From Gonatopus flavifemur (taxonomy: Eukaryota; Arthropoda; Insecta; Hymenoptera; Dryinidae), in assembly GCA_018340375.1 (NCBI GenBank), contig JAFFJZ010000046.1, forward strand, positions 372,001 to 436,000: a stretch of 64,000 nt of DNA, in the 5' to 3' direction. Position 1 is the stretch's first letter. Each line of letters begins with the position of its first letter. Shown piece by piece: positions 23,041 to 34,638 of this stretch. Both the position numbers and the translations under genes were made by a program. A model generated the notes under the pieces. That model saw nothing but the letters and a program-made list of their open reading frames with translations. It ran no database searches and was not told where the DNA came from.

Positions 23041-24387
23041 CAATCATGCAAAAGGAAATGAAATTTGATTAAAAACAATATTCTTGATTGCAGAATACTT
23101 TTTTCCAGAGGTGTGCGAATACTCGAAATTCTCGAGTATACTCGAGACGAGTCAAGTCGAGTACTCGTCGAATCACTCGAAATTTTTCGAGTAATTTGTA
23201 AATGTTTTCAGAATCATCATAAATCATCATTTCTAAGAAGTAGAACATTCTTAGAAAACACGAGGGTTCGTTATCCACCGTCATATACGGATCAAATTCG
23301 CGTTATCGAGGCAATAAGGTCGGTTCGAGTACTCGAAAATCTACCGGGTATTCGAAAAATTTTCGAGTACTCTGCTCGACTCGAAAAAACCACTACTCTC
23401 ACGCGCCTACTTTTTCCCACTAATTATAATAGACTGAATTCGAAGCCAAGTCAAACCAGTGCTCATCGCCCGCGGATAAATAAATTCATATTTTTCAAAC
23501 TAATTGCGAGCAGTGGAATTTTTTTGTCGAATCTTTAACACAAGTGTATAACACGTGTAACTGGAAGAAAATTTTTCCTTTATTTGAGGGAGAAGTCACT
23601 GAAATCCGTATTTGTTTACTAAAGAGTTGATTCACAATATGATAATATGAAAATAATTTCATGTTTCGAATTTTTCATCAAAATATGAATGGTTCACAAT
23701 AAATCCTGAAAATTTCATTGAAATATCTCAAACAGTTTTTTTGCAATCGATTTTTCAATTATAAGTCCTTAAAATGTTCATTATAACAAAAATTGTTGTT
23801 AAAATGGAAATGATGAAAAACTGTTCCACAGTTTGATTACTAATAGTGACCACTTCACACTGAATTATATAAACTCAGATTTCATGATCAAGTGAGGGTC
23901 CATTTGAGGTGATTTTGCTCTAATGTAAACAACTTATCGTACTCAATCCGATTCCGAATGGGATTTATTTTGAAATATCTGTCACCAAATTCTATTCTTC
24001 ATAGTAACCGTTGCCGTATACTTTAGTCCGTGTTTATTCGTCACATTTCAATCTACATTGTTACTCCTCTACGGAGGAAATTCCGTAAACTCCGATAGCA
24101 TTTCATAAAAGTAGCAAGAATACACCTCAAAATCTGATAAATTCCACAAAGCAGCCTGTCTGTCATTTTTCCGGTCACCATACATTAGGGCCATGCTTAG
24201 GATCGAAGTTTGAACCGAATAAGGGGCCATCCCTCAATACTGTGCTAAGACATTTTACATGCACTGTAGAATTTCATGGGAATTCTAAAATAATTTTTAG
24301 GGACCTCTACCGTGCTTTGAAATACAAATGAAGAGCCTCCGTCATTGCGGGGAAGAATAATCTGCTTATGTATTTCAGTACACGTTA
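23041..24387. other. non-coding; cluster of TCGAG palindromes at 23100-23400
   Basis: A CAGAGGTGTGCGAATACTCG start at 23107 resembles a hAT-type end, followed by many TCGAGTACTCGA-like self-complementary words to about 23400. I cannot find a matching right end. 23560-24387 is AT-rich with nothing recognised. Confidence 0.4.
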
Positions 24388-24972
24388 TACCGGGTGTTTC
24401 ATAATTCAATGGAAAAACTTCACAGGCGTTATTCTGCAATCAAAATGCAATAATTCCCCGCATTAAAAAATTCCTTTTGACCCTTAGTTTTCGAAATCTT
24501 GAAGCGTTTCAAGATTTTTCCTCGAATGAAAAACTCTTGGAAGTACTGAATGCTACGTACTTGAGACTGATACTGTTTGCTGAGTTACGTTTGCTGAGAA
24601 CGGCAGATCTCTGGAAAAAAAATTGGTGTCGCATCATTTCTCGATGCAAAGTTATGGCAATTTGAAATTTTTTGGGGGCCAGTCAATCAGAATCCAGCAA
24701 TTTCAAATCATTATAGCTCCTAAACAAAGAATACCGGGATAGTCCAATTTTTCTCCACAGATCTGTCACTCTCCAACTTGGCGAATAGCGTTGGGCTGAA
24801 GTATGGCACTACAAAATGTTTTTGAGTGATTTGGATTTGAAAAAAAATCTGAAAATACTCATAACTTAAAAACTGAGCCTCAAAAAAAATCTTTCAATAC
24901 AGAAAATCATTTCCTTTTGACTGCGAAATGACGTATGTGGAGTTCTTTCAACGAATTCTGAAACACCAGGTA
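24388..24972. mobile_element. TA-flanked MITE (Tc1/mariner-type ends)
   Basis: The ends are inverted repeats, TACCGGGTGTTTCATAATTC on the left and TACCTGGTGTTTCAGAATTC (reverse complement) on the right. TA lies on both sides (24386-24387 and 24973-24974). It is 585 bases with no coding capacity, and is probably mobilised by a related mariner-type transposase that is not in this window. Confidence 0.75.
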
Positions 24973-24974
24973 TA

Positions 24975-25879
24975 CGTTCATTCTTCAACATTATCGCAAT
25001 TGAAACCTTCAAGAATACAAAAATTATCATATTCTCATGATATTCATCCACGATGTGAAACAAGGAATGCGCTCTCTTGTGGAAAAATCTTCAGAACTGT
25101 ATACAATTGTATACGACTTGTATATAATTTGTGTACAATTATATCCATTTCTGGACATTCTTTCTACACAGGCTGTTACCTGCTAATTCCTCTCGAACAC
25201 TCAATCTGCCTCCCCATCTTGTTTAGTACATATTCTAAATTCAATGTTCCACCACAACCCTAGGAGCGTATTGTAATGATCTGAATTACTATCCCTAGAT
25301 AACTTGCCCTCACGGAACGACGCACATGGATTAAGTTTTGAGCGCAATGTGCTTGTACGCCCCAAACGCAGTGTAAGTGGATAAGCTTCTGCAGGAAGAT
25401 TGCGTGCGAACCTAGGGGATATTTTCCGTATGTCATCCTTGGGAAGGATGATAATTTGATCAATTCGGATCGAAAAGGTATGAACCCACTATAGTGGGTA
25501 TATATATGCGGATGGTGTATTTCCAATGAGATCCAAGTTGATGATATCACAATACAGAGAACAGGATCAATCAATATTTTCCCAATTGATGGTAAACCTG
25601 ACATATAAAATGGAATGCACTATGGGATACATTTTCCGAATCGGATTCATTGAGGAAACGGTTGATAAGATTGAATGAGATTGGACTGGTCATCCGACAA
25701 TGATTCGGTTTACTTGACGAAAGATATGGAGTCAATGTCTGTCGTTGCCAATCTGATTTCTTGGGTGATACGGAGTTGGGATTATTCAGATTCAATAAAC
25801 AATTGCCCGATGAACATGACTAAACGGTATTGCGGATTAGTTGGCTATACTGTTGGTTTCAATCATGCTGACTAAGGAA
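24975..25879. other. non-coding, nothing recognised
   Basis: AT-rich sequence without a supported gene or element. Confidence 0.4.
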
Positions 25880-26010
25880 CTCACCAATTGGGATCAATCG
25901 GAATCAATTCGATTGAATTCAATCCAAATGGATTCAATTGGATTCAATTGGATTGATTTGGATTGAGTTGGATTCGCTTGGATTCAATTGAATTGGATTT
26001 TATTGGTTTG
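25880..26010 (+). repeat. degenerate GGATTCAATT tandem repeat
   Basis: Roughly a dozen imperfect copies of the 10-base word GGATTCAATT and variants. Confidence 0.8.
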
Positions 26011-26084
26011 GGCATTGTTGATAGGGAGTATTGATTTCTACTCTATGAACTGTGATGAGGATATTCAAGATTTCAGAGCCATGA

Positions 26085-26415
26085 ACCTCAAAAAAACACT
26101 TGCGATAACTGATTCAATCGGATTGTATGGATGTACCCGATCAGTATGATTGTCAAGAATGTAAGAATTAATTAGGTATCTGCTGTCATTGTTTTTTGGA
26201 TTCCATGCATGGATTCTCAACGAATTCATTGGGATTCGTTCGGGCATTTACCGAATAAACGCACGCATGTAATATAGACTTCATTCGCACTCTTGAAGAC
26301 TGATTCAATCGGATTGTCTGAATGCTTTCTCGATCAATACCGTTGTCGAGAATGCAAAAATCGATAATGTATCTGTTGTCATTGTTGATCAGTGAAATCT
26401 TAAACATATCCGTCA
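26085..26415 (+). repeat. diverged direct duplication, ~190-base period
   Basis: The block ACTGATTCAATCGGATTGT with its following ~100 bases occurs at about 26108 and again at about 26300. It is followed both times by a TATCTG.TGTCATTGTT block. No coding meaning is apparent. Confidence 0.6.
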
Positions 26416-26622
26416 AAATTCAGGGTATTCTAACTTTTGTTTGATTTTATTCCCACTCTGATTGCTAATTTGTTTGAACGATTGATGTCACACTTTTGTT
26501 TGTACACTACAACTTTTAGATTTGAGGGGGGATGTTTTGATTTTTTGTGTCACCATAGTGATAGATGCGAGGTCATTTGTTGACAGCAGCAAGAGTGACT
26601 TTCAGTGTTGGAACGGAATACA

Positions 26623-27375
26623 CACTGTAAAAAAAATCGGTAAATTTACCGAACTTTTGTTCGGGAATCGTCCAATATTGGTTCGGTAAAAAGTTTTACC
26701 GAAGAAAATTCGGTAAAACTCAGGTATCATGATTTTACCGTTATTGTTCGGGAAAATTTTTTTTCATAATGTGCAGAACTAGAAAAAATTTTGAGGTGGA
26801 AAAAACTACTCGTAATGACAGGTTTCTTATCTATTACGGAAGATTTGGAATCAAATGGATCATATGAGGAAAACCTTTTTTTCATGTTTCCCTTTATTGT
26901 AAATCAGGACTTGGGGAAAATTTCGAGTTTTGAAAAAAAACGTTCTGGCAGGGAGAAGTTTCTAATCTCATTCAAAAGATTTGGGATCGGATGGTCTATA
27001 TGAGAAAAACACTGTTTTCATAATTTTTCCCTTCATTATGAATCGGGACTTAGAAAAAATTAAGTGAATTCTCTCCAAACAATGTCGGGAAATTTACCGA
27101 GATCTCGGTAAATTTACCGAAGTCTTTGGAAAAAGTTTTTGTGATCCGTGGGAGGACTTAGAAAAAATTTCTAATTTTGAAAAAAAGGTACTGGCAGAGA
27201 CAAGTTTTTTATCCGATTCAAAAACTTTGGAATCGAATGGTCCATATGAGAAAAACACTTTTTTTTCATTTTCCCTTTTATTTTGACGCGGGACTTGGAA
27301 AAAATTTCCGAGTGAATTTTCTCCAAACAATGTCGGTAAATTCACCGAGATCTCGGTAAATTTACCGAAGTTTTT
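26623..27375 (+). repeat. left subterminal repeats of the CMC element
   Basis: The self-complementary word TCGGTAAATTTACCGA and variants occur at 26638, 26690, 27087-27120 and 27330-27370. In the last two it is doubled (ACCGAGATCTCGGTAAATTT). They are embedded in about three diverged copies of a unit containing CTGGCAG..AAGTTT, TATGAGAAAAACAC and CTCCAAACAATGTCGG. Such arrays are the expected binding sites of the element's own DNA-binding protein. Confidence 0.8.
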
Positions 27376-29251
27376 GGAAAATGGTTTGGTATTCATAGCG
27401 CAGTCGAGTTTATTACATACCACCAATACCAATAATATATCTGAAATTGTTTCTCAATTCTGTAAATCAAAAATACATAAATATTCAAGACATTTTTAAC
27501 AATATCGATACGTATTAATGTACAGAAAATAATGTATTTATATTAATTAATATTCTATGCGTGTTGTCATTGTTGTTACTAAAAGATTCAGATTTAATGC
27601 ATCCGTGATTGGTGAATTTCAAAAACCGCGTCGGCGCAAATACAAATTGTCGTTTCAACGCAGTGTTTTGTTTCTAACAGTCTTGCCGGGCGCACTTTGG
27701 AAAAAACGTGTACGTACATGTGCTTTACAAAGCTGGATCGTCGAAAACTATAATTATTAATAGATCATCTCAGAGAAGGAGTACAAATCTGATTTGCTTC
27801 AATCGCAAATGTTATTGGTAAGTATAAAAATTATTGATGCATTATTTATCTTTGATATTCATAAGGCCGTATACAATCATAACCTCACATTTTTGTACAA
27901 CTTCCACTCATTACTGTGTTGTATTTCTATCGATTGATAATTCTTCCATTATTCAAGTAAATATAAGGTTTGATCAATAATACCTTCAAATATATGTTAT
28001 GTATGTTGATTTTGCAGTTTCCATGTTTCTCGAGTATTAGAGTACGTTATCACCAGATCCTGTATGCATAAGTTTTGTTTGACTGACTTGTTGTAAATTC
28101 TATTGATAACCGCATTTGATTTATGAGAAGGAAGCATCTGGTGTAGTTTGACGAGGAATTGATTGCGGACTACGTCGGTGAGTAGAGCATGGTGTACCAT
28201 TTTTCTTACAATTTTATACAACCAACTGAAGTGACTGTCACATCAGCGATTGGTGTGAAAATAGAATTTTTTTTCAAATTAGGAACAGGACCTGTCATTC
28301 CCACCAGCAGTCAGTGTAAGTGAACGAGCAATGCTCATGATGAAGCACTCTGTTTGTATTTTGGAAAAGATTTGTGTTCTCACATCAATCGCTGGTGTGA
28401 GAGTCGATGTGTGCATGTATCATTGTAATCTCACATTTCTGTAGAACTCATATTCAATATTGTGTTGGATTTGCATCAGTTGATAATTTCTTTATTAGTT
28501 TGTCAAATATACATTCCGATCAATAATGCTTCCAACATATTCATTTTTTGATTTTTGTGTTTCCAGATTATTGATGTACGGTGTCATCAGGACACATGTG
28601 TTTAATTACGTATAAGTGTGTTGTTTGACTGGCATGAAACTAATCCTAATAAGCGCTCTGTTTCATGAATAAAAAGGAATCATTTGATCCACTTTGATAC
28701 AGATCCGATTGCAAATAATTTGGTAAGTAGAAACATGACGTTACGATTTTTCTTCAAGTGTTAGGAAATCACAATTACATCACTTTGGATGGATTTTACG
28801 ATTTTCTTCTTCCCGTTCAGTATTTTTTTTCAAACTATTCCCTTTCAGTGAGTGACAGTAATTTTTTTCTACGGTATATACCATTATAACCTCAAAATTG
28901 TGTGATACTGATATTGAAAATAGTTGAATATTTGTGCATTAGTGAGAGTGACATTTGACAAATCCAAGTATCAAAAATTGTTCTTCGTATTATGAATAAA
29001 GCTGTAGAAGTTTTCATAAAATCGTTGAAAATCTCATGATCATTTGAAATTTCTATAGAATTTTTCACAATCACTCAAAAACAATCCTTTGACTCATTTA
29101 TTGATAAATTCATTCAATTTGAACACATTCAATTGAAAACTGAGTATATCGTAATTGTTTTTGACGTATTGATAATAAATCAACTACAACATATTATCAA
29201 TATATATTGTGTTCAGTCGGATTTAAAAGATGAGATGTGAAGCTATAGTTT

Positions 29252-29371
29252 CCCTACTGTAAATCCCCAGTTAGTTCACATGGGCGTCGCATGGGAATTC
29301 CAAAATTCGCATGGGAATTTGGTAATTCCCATGCGAAACCCATGAGAACTAACTGGGAATTTAGAGTAGGG
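29252..29371. mobile_element. 120-base palindromic MITE
   Basis: The left end CCCTACTGTAAATCCCCAGT and the right end (reverse complement CCCTACTCTAAATTCCCAGT) are inverted. The interior ATGGGAATT/AATTCCCAT words are also complementary, so almost the whole element folds on itself. Flanking TT could be a 2-base duplication. It lies in the non-coding part of the CMC element. Confidence 0.8.
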
Positions 29372-30364
29372 TTATTTCATTCAATTTCAAATGAACATTC
29401 ATCGTTTTTTAATGCAATCCTTTAAAATTCATTGTATTGAAAGAAATTCTATGAAATTTGCTGAAAAAAAAATTTAATTGCAAGTTCCAGATGTAAAAAT
29501 CTTATTTGCATTTCATTGAAATTTATAATGAATTTTCATGAAATCTTCATGCTGTCACACCCTTCCAAATTTTGTGGACGTTCCATAGTGTTTTCATCTA
29601 TTAATTCATTACACGTGAGAAACATTTTCCCAAGTATTTTGCTGAGTCACAACTGTTTTCGAAAGAATTCAATTGCAACACTTTCGAAGTGATTCTATAA
29701 AATGATTCAAACAGTCGATAAAACTGTATCCAGTAATGTCATATTTGATTGAGACTAATCATCAATTAGGTAAATCATTCATACATATAAGTTTTCAAAT
29801 CAAGCAAAATCTCTTAGTAGAATGTCTTCATCGTCTTCATGCTGAAAGCTTTATTTCTGCACTCTAAAAAAAGAATCAAGTAGTTCTAAGATTTCAAGTT
29901 TGTGAAAGATATCTATGTCAGTAAAAACGATACATTTCAAAATAAAAGCTTCAATTTTGATAATAATAGAATGGTTTTGTGGTGCTCAAGCTTAGAAAAT
30001 AACAATTGAACATTTATTTGCGAATGAAATTCTCCCTCCACTGGCTTTCATACTCTGAATTCACTTATCTGTCTACATTGTCATGTATTCAATGCATCAA
30101 TGTCCTCGAAATCAAAATTATTTTTTCGGACTTGTATACATTACTGGTGTCAAGATATAAAGCTTCTTACTCCGAGATGATTCCTTCAAGATCATGTTTT
30201 TCTAACGTAAAGCCCAAATCTTGAATTTATATCACTAGGGATAGGCTTTTTTGAAGGGTGATTTATGCTTCAATTATGCTATTAGTTTTCTGAAATTATG
30301 CTCATATTCACTCTGAAATTTTCGGTGTTCATAGTTTTTCATTTATAAATCCATGAATTCCTCT

Positions 30365-30720
30365 GAAATGTCTCTGAATCTTTTCATTTTTTGGAGAGAT
30401 TCAGAGTAATTCAAAGTACTTCAAAGAAAATTACATACTTGTTAATTTCATTTCTTTAGATTCCAAAGCTCTCTCCGAATTTGTCTGAGTGTCTTTGAAT
30501 CCATCTGAATTTCTCTGAAACTCTCTAAATCTGTCTGAATCCTTCGGAATTCCGTTCAATCAGATTTCAAAGCTCTCTTCAAATTTGCCTGAATCTCTCT
30601 GAATACCTGTAAGTTTCTGTGCATCATTCAAACTGAATTTCCAAGATTTTCCTGGGATTTCAATCAATCTTTTTGAATCTCTTTCCAGATATCAACTCAC
30701 AATTCTTTCCAATTCATTTA
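30365..30720 (+). repeat. degenerate TCTCTGAATY low-complexity repeat
   Basis: Repeated short words such as CTCTCTGAAT, GTCTGAATC and CTCCGAAT, with a period of about 12 bases. Weaker copies continue to about 31100. Confidence 0.7.
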
Positions 30721-31159
30721 TCTGTGAATTGCCTATACTGACTCACCCTGAACCCCTCTGACATTTCTGATAACAAAATATTTGCATTTGAGTCTCTCTG
30801 AAATTTTTTTTGTATCCCTCCATGTTTTGGCACTTTTCCTGGTAAAAATAAAGTGTCAACGATGCAACGAAGTATTACAGAAAGTGAATTCGGATGTACA
30901 CGAAGAGGAAATCCGCGCATTTTGGAGCGTAGAATAACATTCCCTTACGTGAACGTACATCATATTTTTACCAGGGTTATTCTGAGAAATTGAGAGTATC
31001 CAGAGAAAGTTAGGAGCTCGATGCATAGTCATGAATTTTGAATCTTTCTGACTTTCAATCAACTTTGTCAGAATTGTTCTGGATCCCTCAAAATTTTCCG
31101 AATCCCTCCCAATCAACGAAAAATTACAAATACAATTTTTTTTCCATAGTGCGTGGAAG

Positions 31160-34090
31160 ATGTATCATTGCCGGTTCTGCGATAATGTTGCTGATACTTT
31201 ATCAGGCCACTTGCAGCATCATAAATTCCATACCAGCATTAGTCGGAATTTCTATTGTGGGTTCAAGAATTGCAAGATGAGTTATCGCACCGAACAATCA
31301 TTGAGGATGCATCTGCTTCGAAGGCATCATGTGCAGACGGGTGTTAAAATCTATGAACATACATCTCATATGATTGTGGATGAACATTCTAAATTTACGT
31401 GCACTGTTGAGATTTGTCGAAAAAAGTTTGATAAATATGAAAATCTAATGAAGCACCTCAAAAATCATATTTTAAGTGGAACAAAAATTGATTGCCCGTT
31501 TTCCAAATGCAAAAAGAGTTACGATAGAATCAATTCATTCACTGGACATATATCCAAATGCCATTCTTCCACCCGATTGGTACATTCCGAAAATTTAGAA
31601 GGAAACCATAATGATGAACATCAAGCTTCAAGTACTGAACAACATGAGAATAATGATATGCTTCTGGATTGCTCAATAGACTGTACACCGAATGAATCTT
31701 CCGATGTTTTACCTGAAAATTTCCATGATCTATTTCTCATGAATGTAGCCCAGCTGTATCTTTCTTTGGAAGCTAAATTCTTAGTTCCCGTATCTACAAT
31801 CCAGTATTTAATCTCAGAATTGAAAAATATTCATCATCAAGAACTTGGAATGTTGAAACAGCAACTTTCGAAATGTCTTGAGAAACATGATGTTCCAAAT
31901 GATCAAATTGGTACAATTTTTGATGAAATAACCCAAACCGATCCAGTTATTAATTCCAATATCGCATTGGAAACGAATTATAAAAGGAAAAAATTTTATA
32001 AAACAAAATTCAATTACGTTGAGCCCCAAGCATTAAAATTGAACAATTATCATGACAAACCTCAACACTTTCATTACGTGCCAGTAAGTCAAACATTGAA
32101 AGCAATGTTCAAGGATAAGTCACTGAATTTTGATTTTCCACAATGTTTTGAAGAAAAAGATCCATCTATCTTCGAAGATTTCACCGATGGGAGTGTATTT
32201 AAATCCAATGAATTTTTTCAACAGAACCCTGAAGCATTGAAAATAATAATATACCAAGATGGTTTCGAAGTGGTTAATCCTATAGGACCTGCTAGAACAA
32301 GACATAAAATCATCGCTATTTATATGAGTTTAGGAAATTTACCTCATTATATAAGAACTCATATCAACACAATACAACTAGTGGCTTTATGTAAAGAAAA
32401 ACACTTCAATCATCAATTAGTGTATGGACCAATTGTCACAGATTTGATGAGAATTGAAAATACAGGCATAGAGTTGGAACCTGGGAAATTCGTCAAAGGG
32501 TCTGTTGTATATATTGCTGGAGATAACTTGGGCAGTCACGCTCTTGGTGGATTTGTTGAAAATTTCAGCAGGGCTCAGTACTTTTGCAGATATTGCCTGA
32601 TTACGAGGAGCGATTTTGAGAAGCAACATTTAAACTCTACAGAGAAAATACCAGATGAGGTATTTGATGAAAATCCACTTGAAAATTCAATAGAAGCTGG
32701 TACAAAATCATCTGATAGTGATAATGAAAGTATGGAAAAATGCGCAGAATTATCAGATGAACACACGAGTTCTGATACCTCATGTGATTCTGATCCTGAT
32801 TCAACCAGCAACTCTTCAGAAGCAAATTCATCTGATCTATCCGATATACAATGTTCGGAAGATTTTGAATGTTGTAGTGCCAATGATTATGTTCCTAAAT
32901 CGTATTGTTCTCGCGATGTTAATAGTTATCAGCAGGCTCTGCAATTTGCAACCCAGAAATGTAATTTCCAAGGCATTAAATTTGATTCTGAATTCAATCG
33001 CCTGCAATCCTATCACGTTTGCAAACCAGGGCTCCCATGTTGTTTTGCACACGACGTTTTAGAAGGATGGGTTGCTTTCGATTTGTACCTTCTCATTTCT
33101 GGATTTGTTGAAAAGGGATGGTTTTCATACGATCTTTTTAACCGCAGAATTGAAAATTTCAAATATAGCTCTCATGATCAACGAGATAAACCTTGTATGA
33201 TTCCAGTCCGTGGAAGTAGAATTCTTGGTGGAGCTTGGCAAATATTCACTTTGCTTAGGCTTTTTCCTTTGATAATTGGAGATATGATACAGGATACTTT
33301 TGATGAGATGTGGCTTTGCTTCCTTAGAATGTCAGAAATTGTGGAAATCATATCTGCACCGACAATTCATAAGTCTTATATACCTTATCTTGAAAAGATT
33401 ATCGATGAATATTTAGGTTTGAGGTGTAAGTTATTCCCGGAAGTTAGATTACGCCCCAAGCATCATTATCTCACACATTATCCTGAACTCATCATGCAAT
33501 TTGGGCCACTGATAAAGGTATCCACTTTACGCTTCGAAAGTAAACACACATTCTTCAAAAGATGCATGAGAGTCTTGAAGTGCTACAAGAATATAACCTT
33601 TTCTTTATCCGAGAAACATGAATTGCTACAATGTGTACTTCGGTCTGGAGCACAATCACGGAATGAAACTGAGATACTTCAGGAAAATGAATTCCAAATC
33701 CATCATTACTCATATGATATTCAACAAGCCATAAGCAATGCAAATTTGACTGGCGTTATTGTAGAGTGCTCAAGTGCAATATTCAGAGGTACTTCATATA
33801 AAAAAGGGTGTATTGTTCCTTTGAGACAAGGAGCATATCAATACAATGTACAAATGGCAAGAATTATTTTAATTATATATCACAATGAAACCGATTTACA
33901 TTTTGTAATGGAAGTATTGGAGACCACGTTTGAGCCACATCTTCGTCTTTATAAATTGGGAAAAATTATGCAGTATGAGTGCTTACAAATTAATAAATTA
34001 TTGGCATATGAACCTTTGGATATTCATGTACAAAACACCACATCATACGTCAAACTTCAACACGCATTGGTTTCAACCCCATTATGTTGA
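31160..34090 (+). CDS. CMC/EnSpm-like transposase with four C2H2 fingers
   Basis: A single uninterrupted 976-residue frame. Four C2H2 fingers occupy about residues 2-24, 33-57, 81-104 and 112-135 (for example YHCRFCDNV ... HLQHHKFH) and are probably the DNA-binding module. A low-complexity acidic/Ser stretch lies inside the catalytic region at about 500-565, following a Cys pair (FCRYCL, 476-479). Proposed RNase-H-fold catalytic residues are D367 in IIIYQDGFEVVNPIG, D455 in AGDNLGSHALGGF and E793 in STLRFESKHTFFKR, each in a block that I know to be conserved in animal EnSpm-like transposases. The start is the first ATG after a plausible splice acceptor at 31149. It lies 549 bases upstream of the CIDE-N gene on the same strand. 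Family assignment is from memory of motifs plus the CACTG ends. Confidence 0.85.
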   Translation: MYHCRFCDNVADTLSGHLQHHKFHTSISRNFYCGFKNCKMSYRTEQSLRMHLLRRHHVQTGVKIYEHTSHMIVDEHSKFTCTVEICRKKFDKYENLMKHLKNHILSGTKIDCPFSKCKKSYDRINSFTGHISKCHSSTRLVHSENLEGNHNDEHQASSTEQHENNDMLLDCSIDCTPNESSDVLPENFHDLFLMNVAQLYLSLEAKFLVPVSTIQYLISELKNIHHQELGMLKQQLSKCLEKHDVPNDQIGTIFDEITQTDPVINSNIALETNYKRKKFYKTKFNYVEPQALKLNNYHDKPQHFHYVPVSQTLKAMFKDKSLNFDFPQCFEEKDPSIFEDFTDGSVFKSNEFFQQNPEALKIIIYQDGFEVVNPIGPARTRHKIIAIYMSLGNLPHYIRTHINTIQLVALCKEKHFNHQLVYGPIVTDLMRIENTGIELEPGKFVKGSVVYIAGDNLGSHALGGFVENFSRAQYFCRYCLITRSDFEKQHLNSTEKIPDEVFDENPLENSIEAGTKSSDSDNESMEKCAELSDEHTSSDTSCDSDPDSTSNSSEANSSDLSDIQCSEDFECCSANDYVPKSYCSRDVNSYQQALQFATQKCNFQGIKFDSEFNRLQSYHVCKPGLPCCFAHDVLEGWVAFDLYLLISGFVEKGWFSYDLFNRRIENFKYSSHDQRDKPCMIPVRGSRILGGAWQIFTLLRLFPLIIGDMIQDTFDEMWLCFLRMSEIVEIISAPTIHKSYIPYLEKIIDEYLGLRCKLFPEVRLRPKHHYLTHYPELIMQFGPLIKVSTLRFESKHTFFKRCMRVLKCYKNITFSLSEKHELLQCVLRSGAQSRNETEILQENEFQIHHYSYDIQQAISNANLTGVIVECSSAIFRGTSYKKGCIVPLRQGAYQYNVQMARIILIIYHNETDLHFVMEVLETTFEPHLRLYKLGKIMQYECLQINKLLAYEPLDIHVQNTTSYVKLQHALVSTPLC

Positions 34091-34098
34091 AAAAAAAT

Positions 34099-34120
34099 AT
34101 ATATATATATATTTATGAAT
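34099..34120 (+). repeat. short TA microsatellite
   Basis: About ten TA dinucleotides just after the transposase stop codon. Confidence 0.7.
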
Positions 34121-34170
34121 ATATGGCGATATACGTATGTTAAAATAATTCCTCAATGGGTATGTAGTAT

Positions 34171-34371
34171 ATGACCCTGAAGACATCGGCCGAAATCTAT
34201 CAACCAACTGCTGTAACTTGTTATCCAACTTTATTGGAAGCATTCTCTGCCATAGAAACCGATTGAGAGGTTCCTAACTGTTCATTTTGCCCGTTAAATA
34301 TTCCATAAAAGTCTCATTTGAAAAGTTACAGCAGTTGGCCGATAGATTTCAGCCGATGTCTTCAGTGTCAT
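34171..34371. mobile_element. Mutator-like MITE with 9-base target duplication
   Basis: The ends are inverted over about 47 bases: both start ATGAC.CTGAAGACATCGG and continue to CCAACTGCTGTAAC. The 9-base word ATGTAGTAT flanks it on both sides (34162-34170 and 34372-34380). Duplications of 9-10 bases point to the MULE superfamily. It is 201 bases, non-coding, and sits between the two genes of the CMC element. Confidence 0.88.
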
Positions 34372-34638
34372 ATGTAGTATTTACGAATCGCATGATTGAA
34401 TACGAACCCATATACCATAATTATCCGAAAAGAGTTCTCCCAGAATTGTTTTGATCTTTTTCAGTATTCCATTATTCAATTACTAATTCATTTCAATGCA
34501 CGATTCAAACTTCAGGAACATGTGTTCCTATTAGTATATAAGTTATTCCCCTGAAAATTAATTACACTTGTATATTATATTAATATCCAAGTTATATTAT
34601 ACAATATCGTTCATTTTCAGATTGAAAAACAGTTCAAT

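Larger units (their letters stand above)
27376..31159. other. 5' non-coding part of the CMC element
   Basis: About 3.8 kb with no supported frame. A diverged internal duplication links about 27870-28040 to about 28420-28580 (GATTGATAATT / CAGTTGATAATT, ATCAATAATRCTTCCAA). A palindromic MITE lies at 29252-29371 and a TCTCTGAAT low-complexity stretch at 30365-30720. A plausible splice acceptor (TTTTTTTTCCATAG) lies 11 bases upstream of the transposase ATG, so non-coding 5' exons may lie here. Confidence 0.45.

Noticed and set aside
23107..23400. hAT element starting CAGAGGTGTGCG
   Set aside because: No matching right end or 8-base duplication found.
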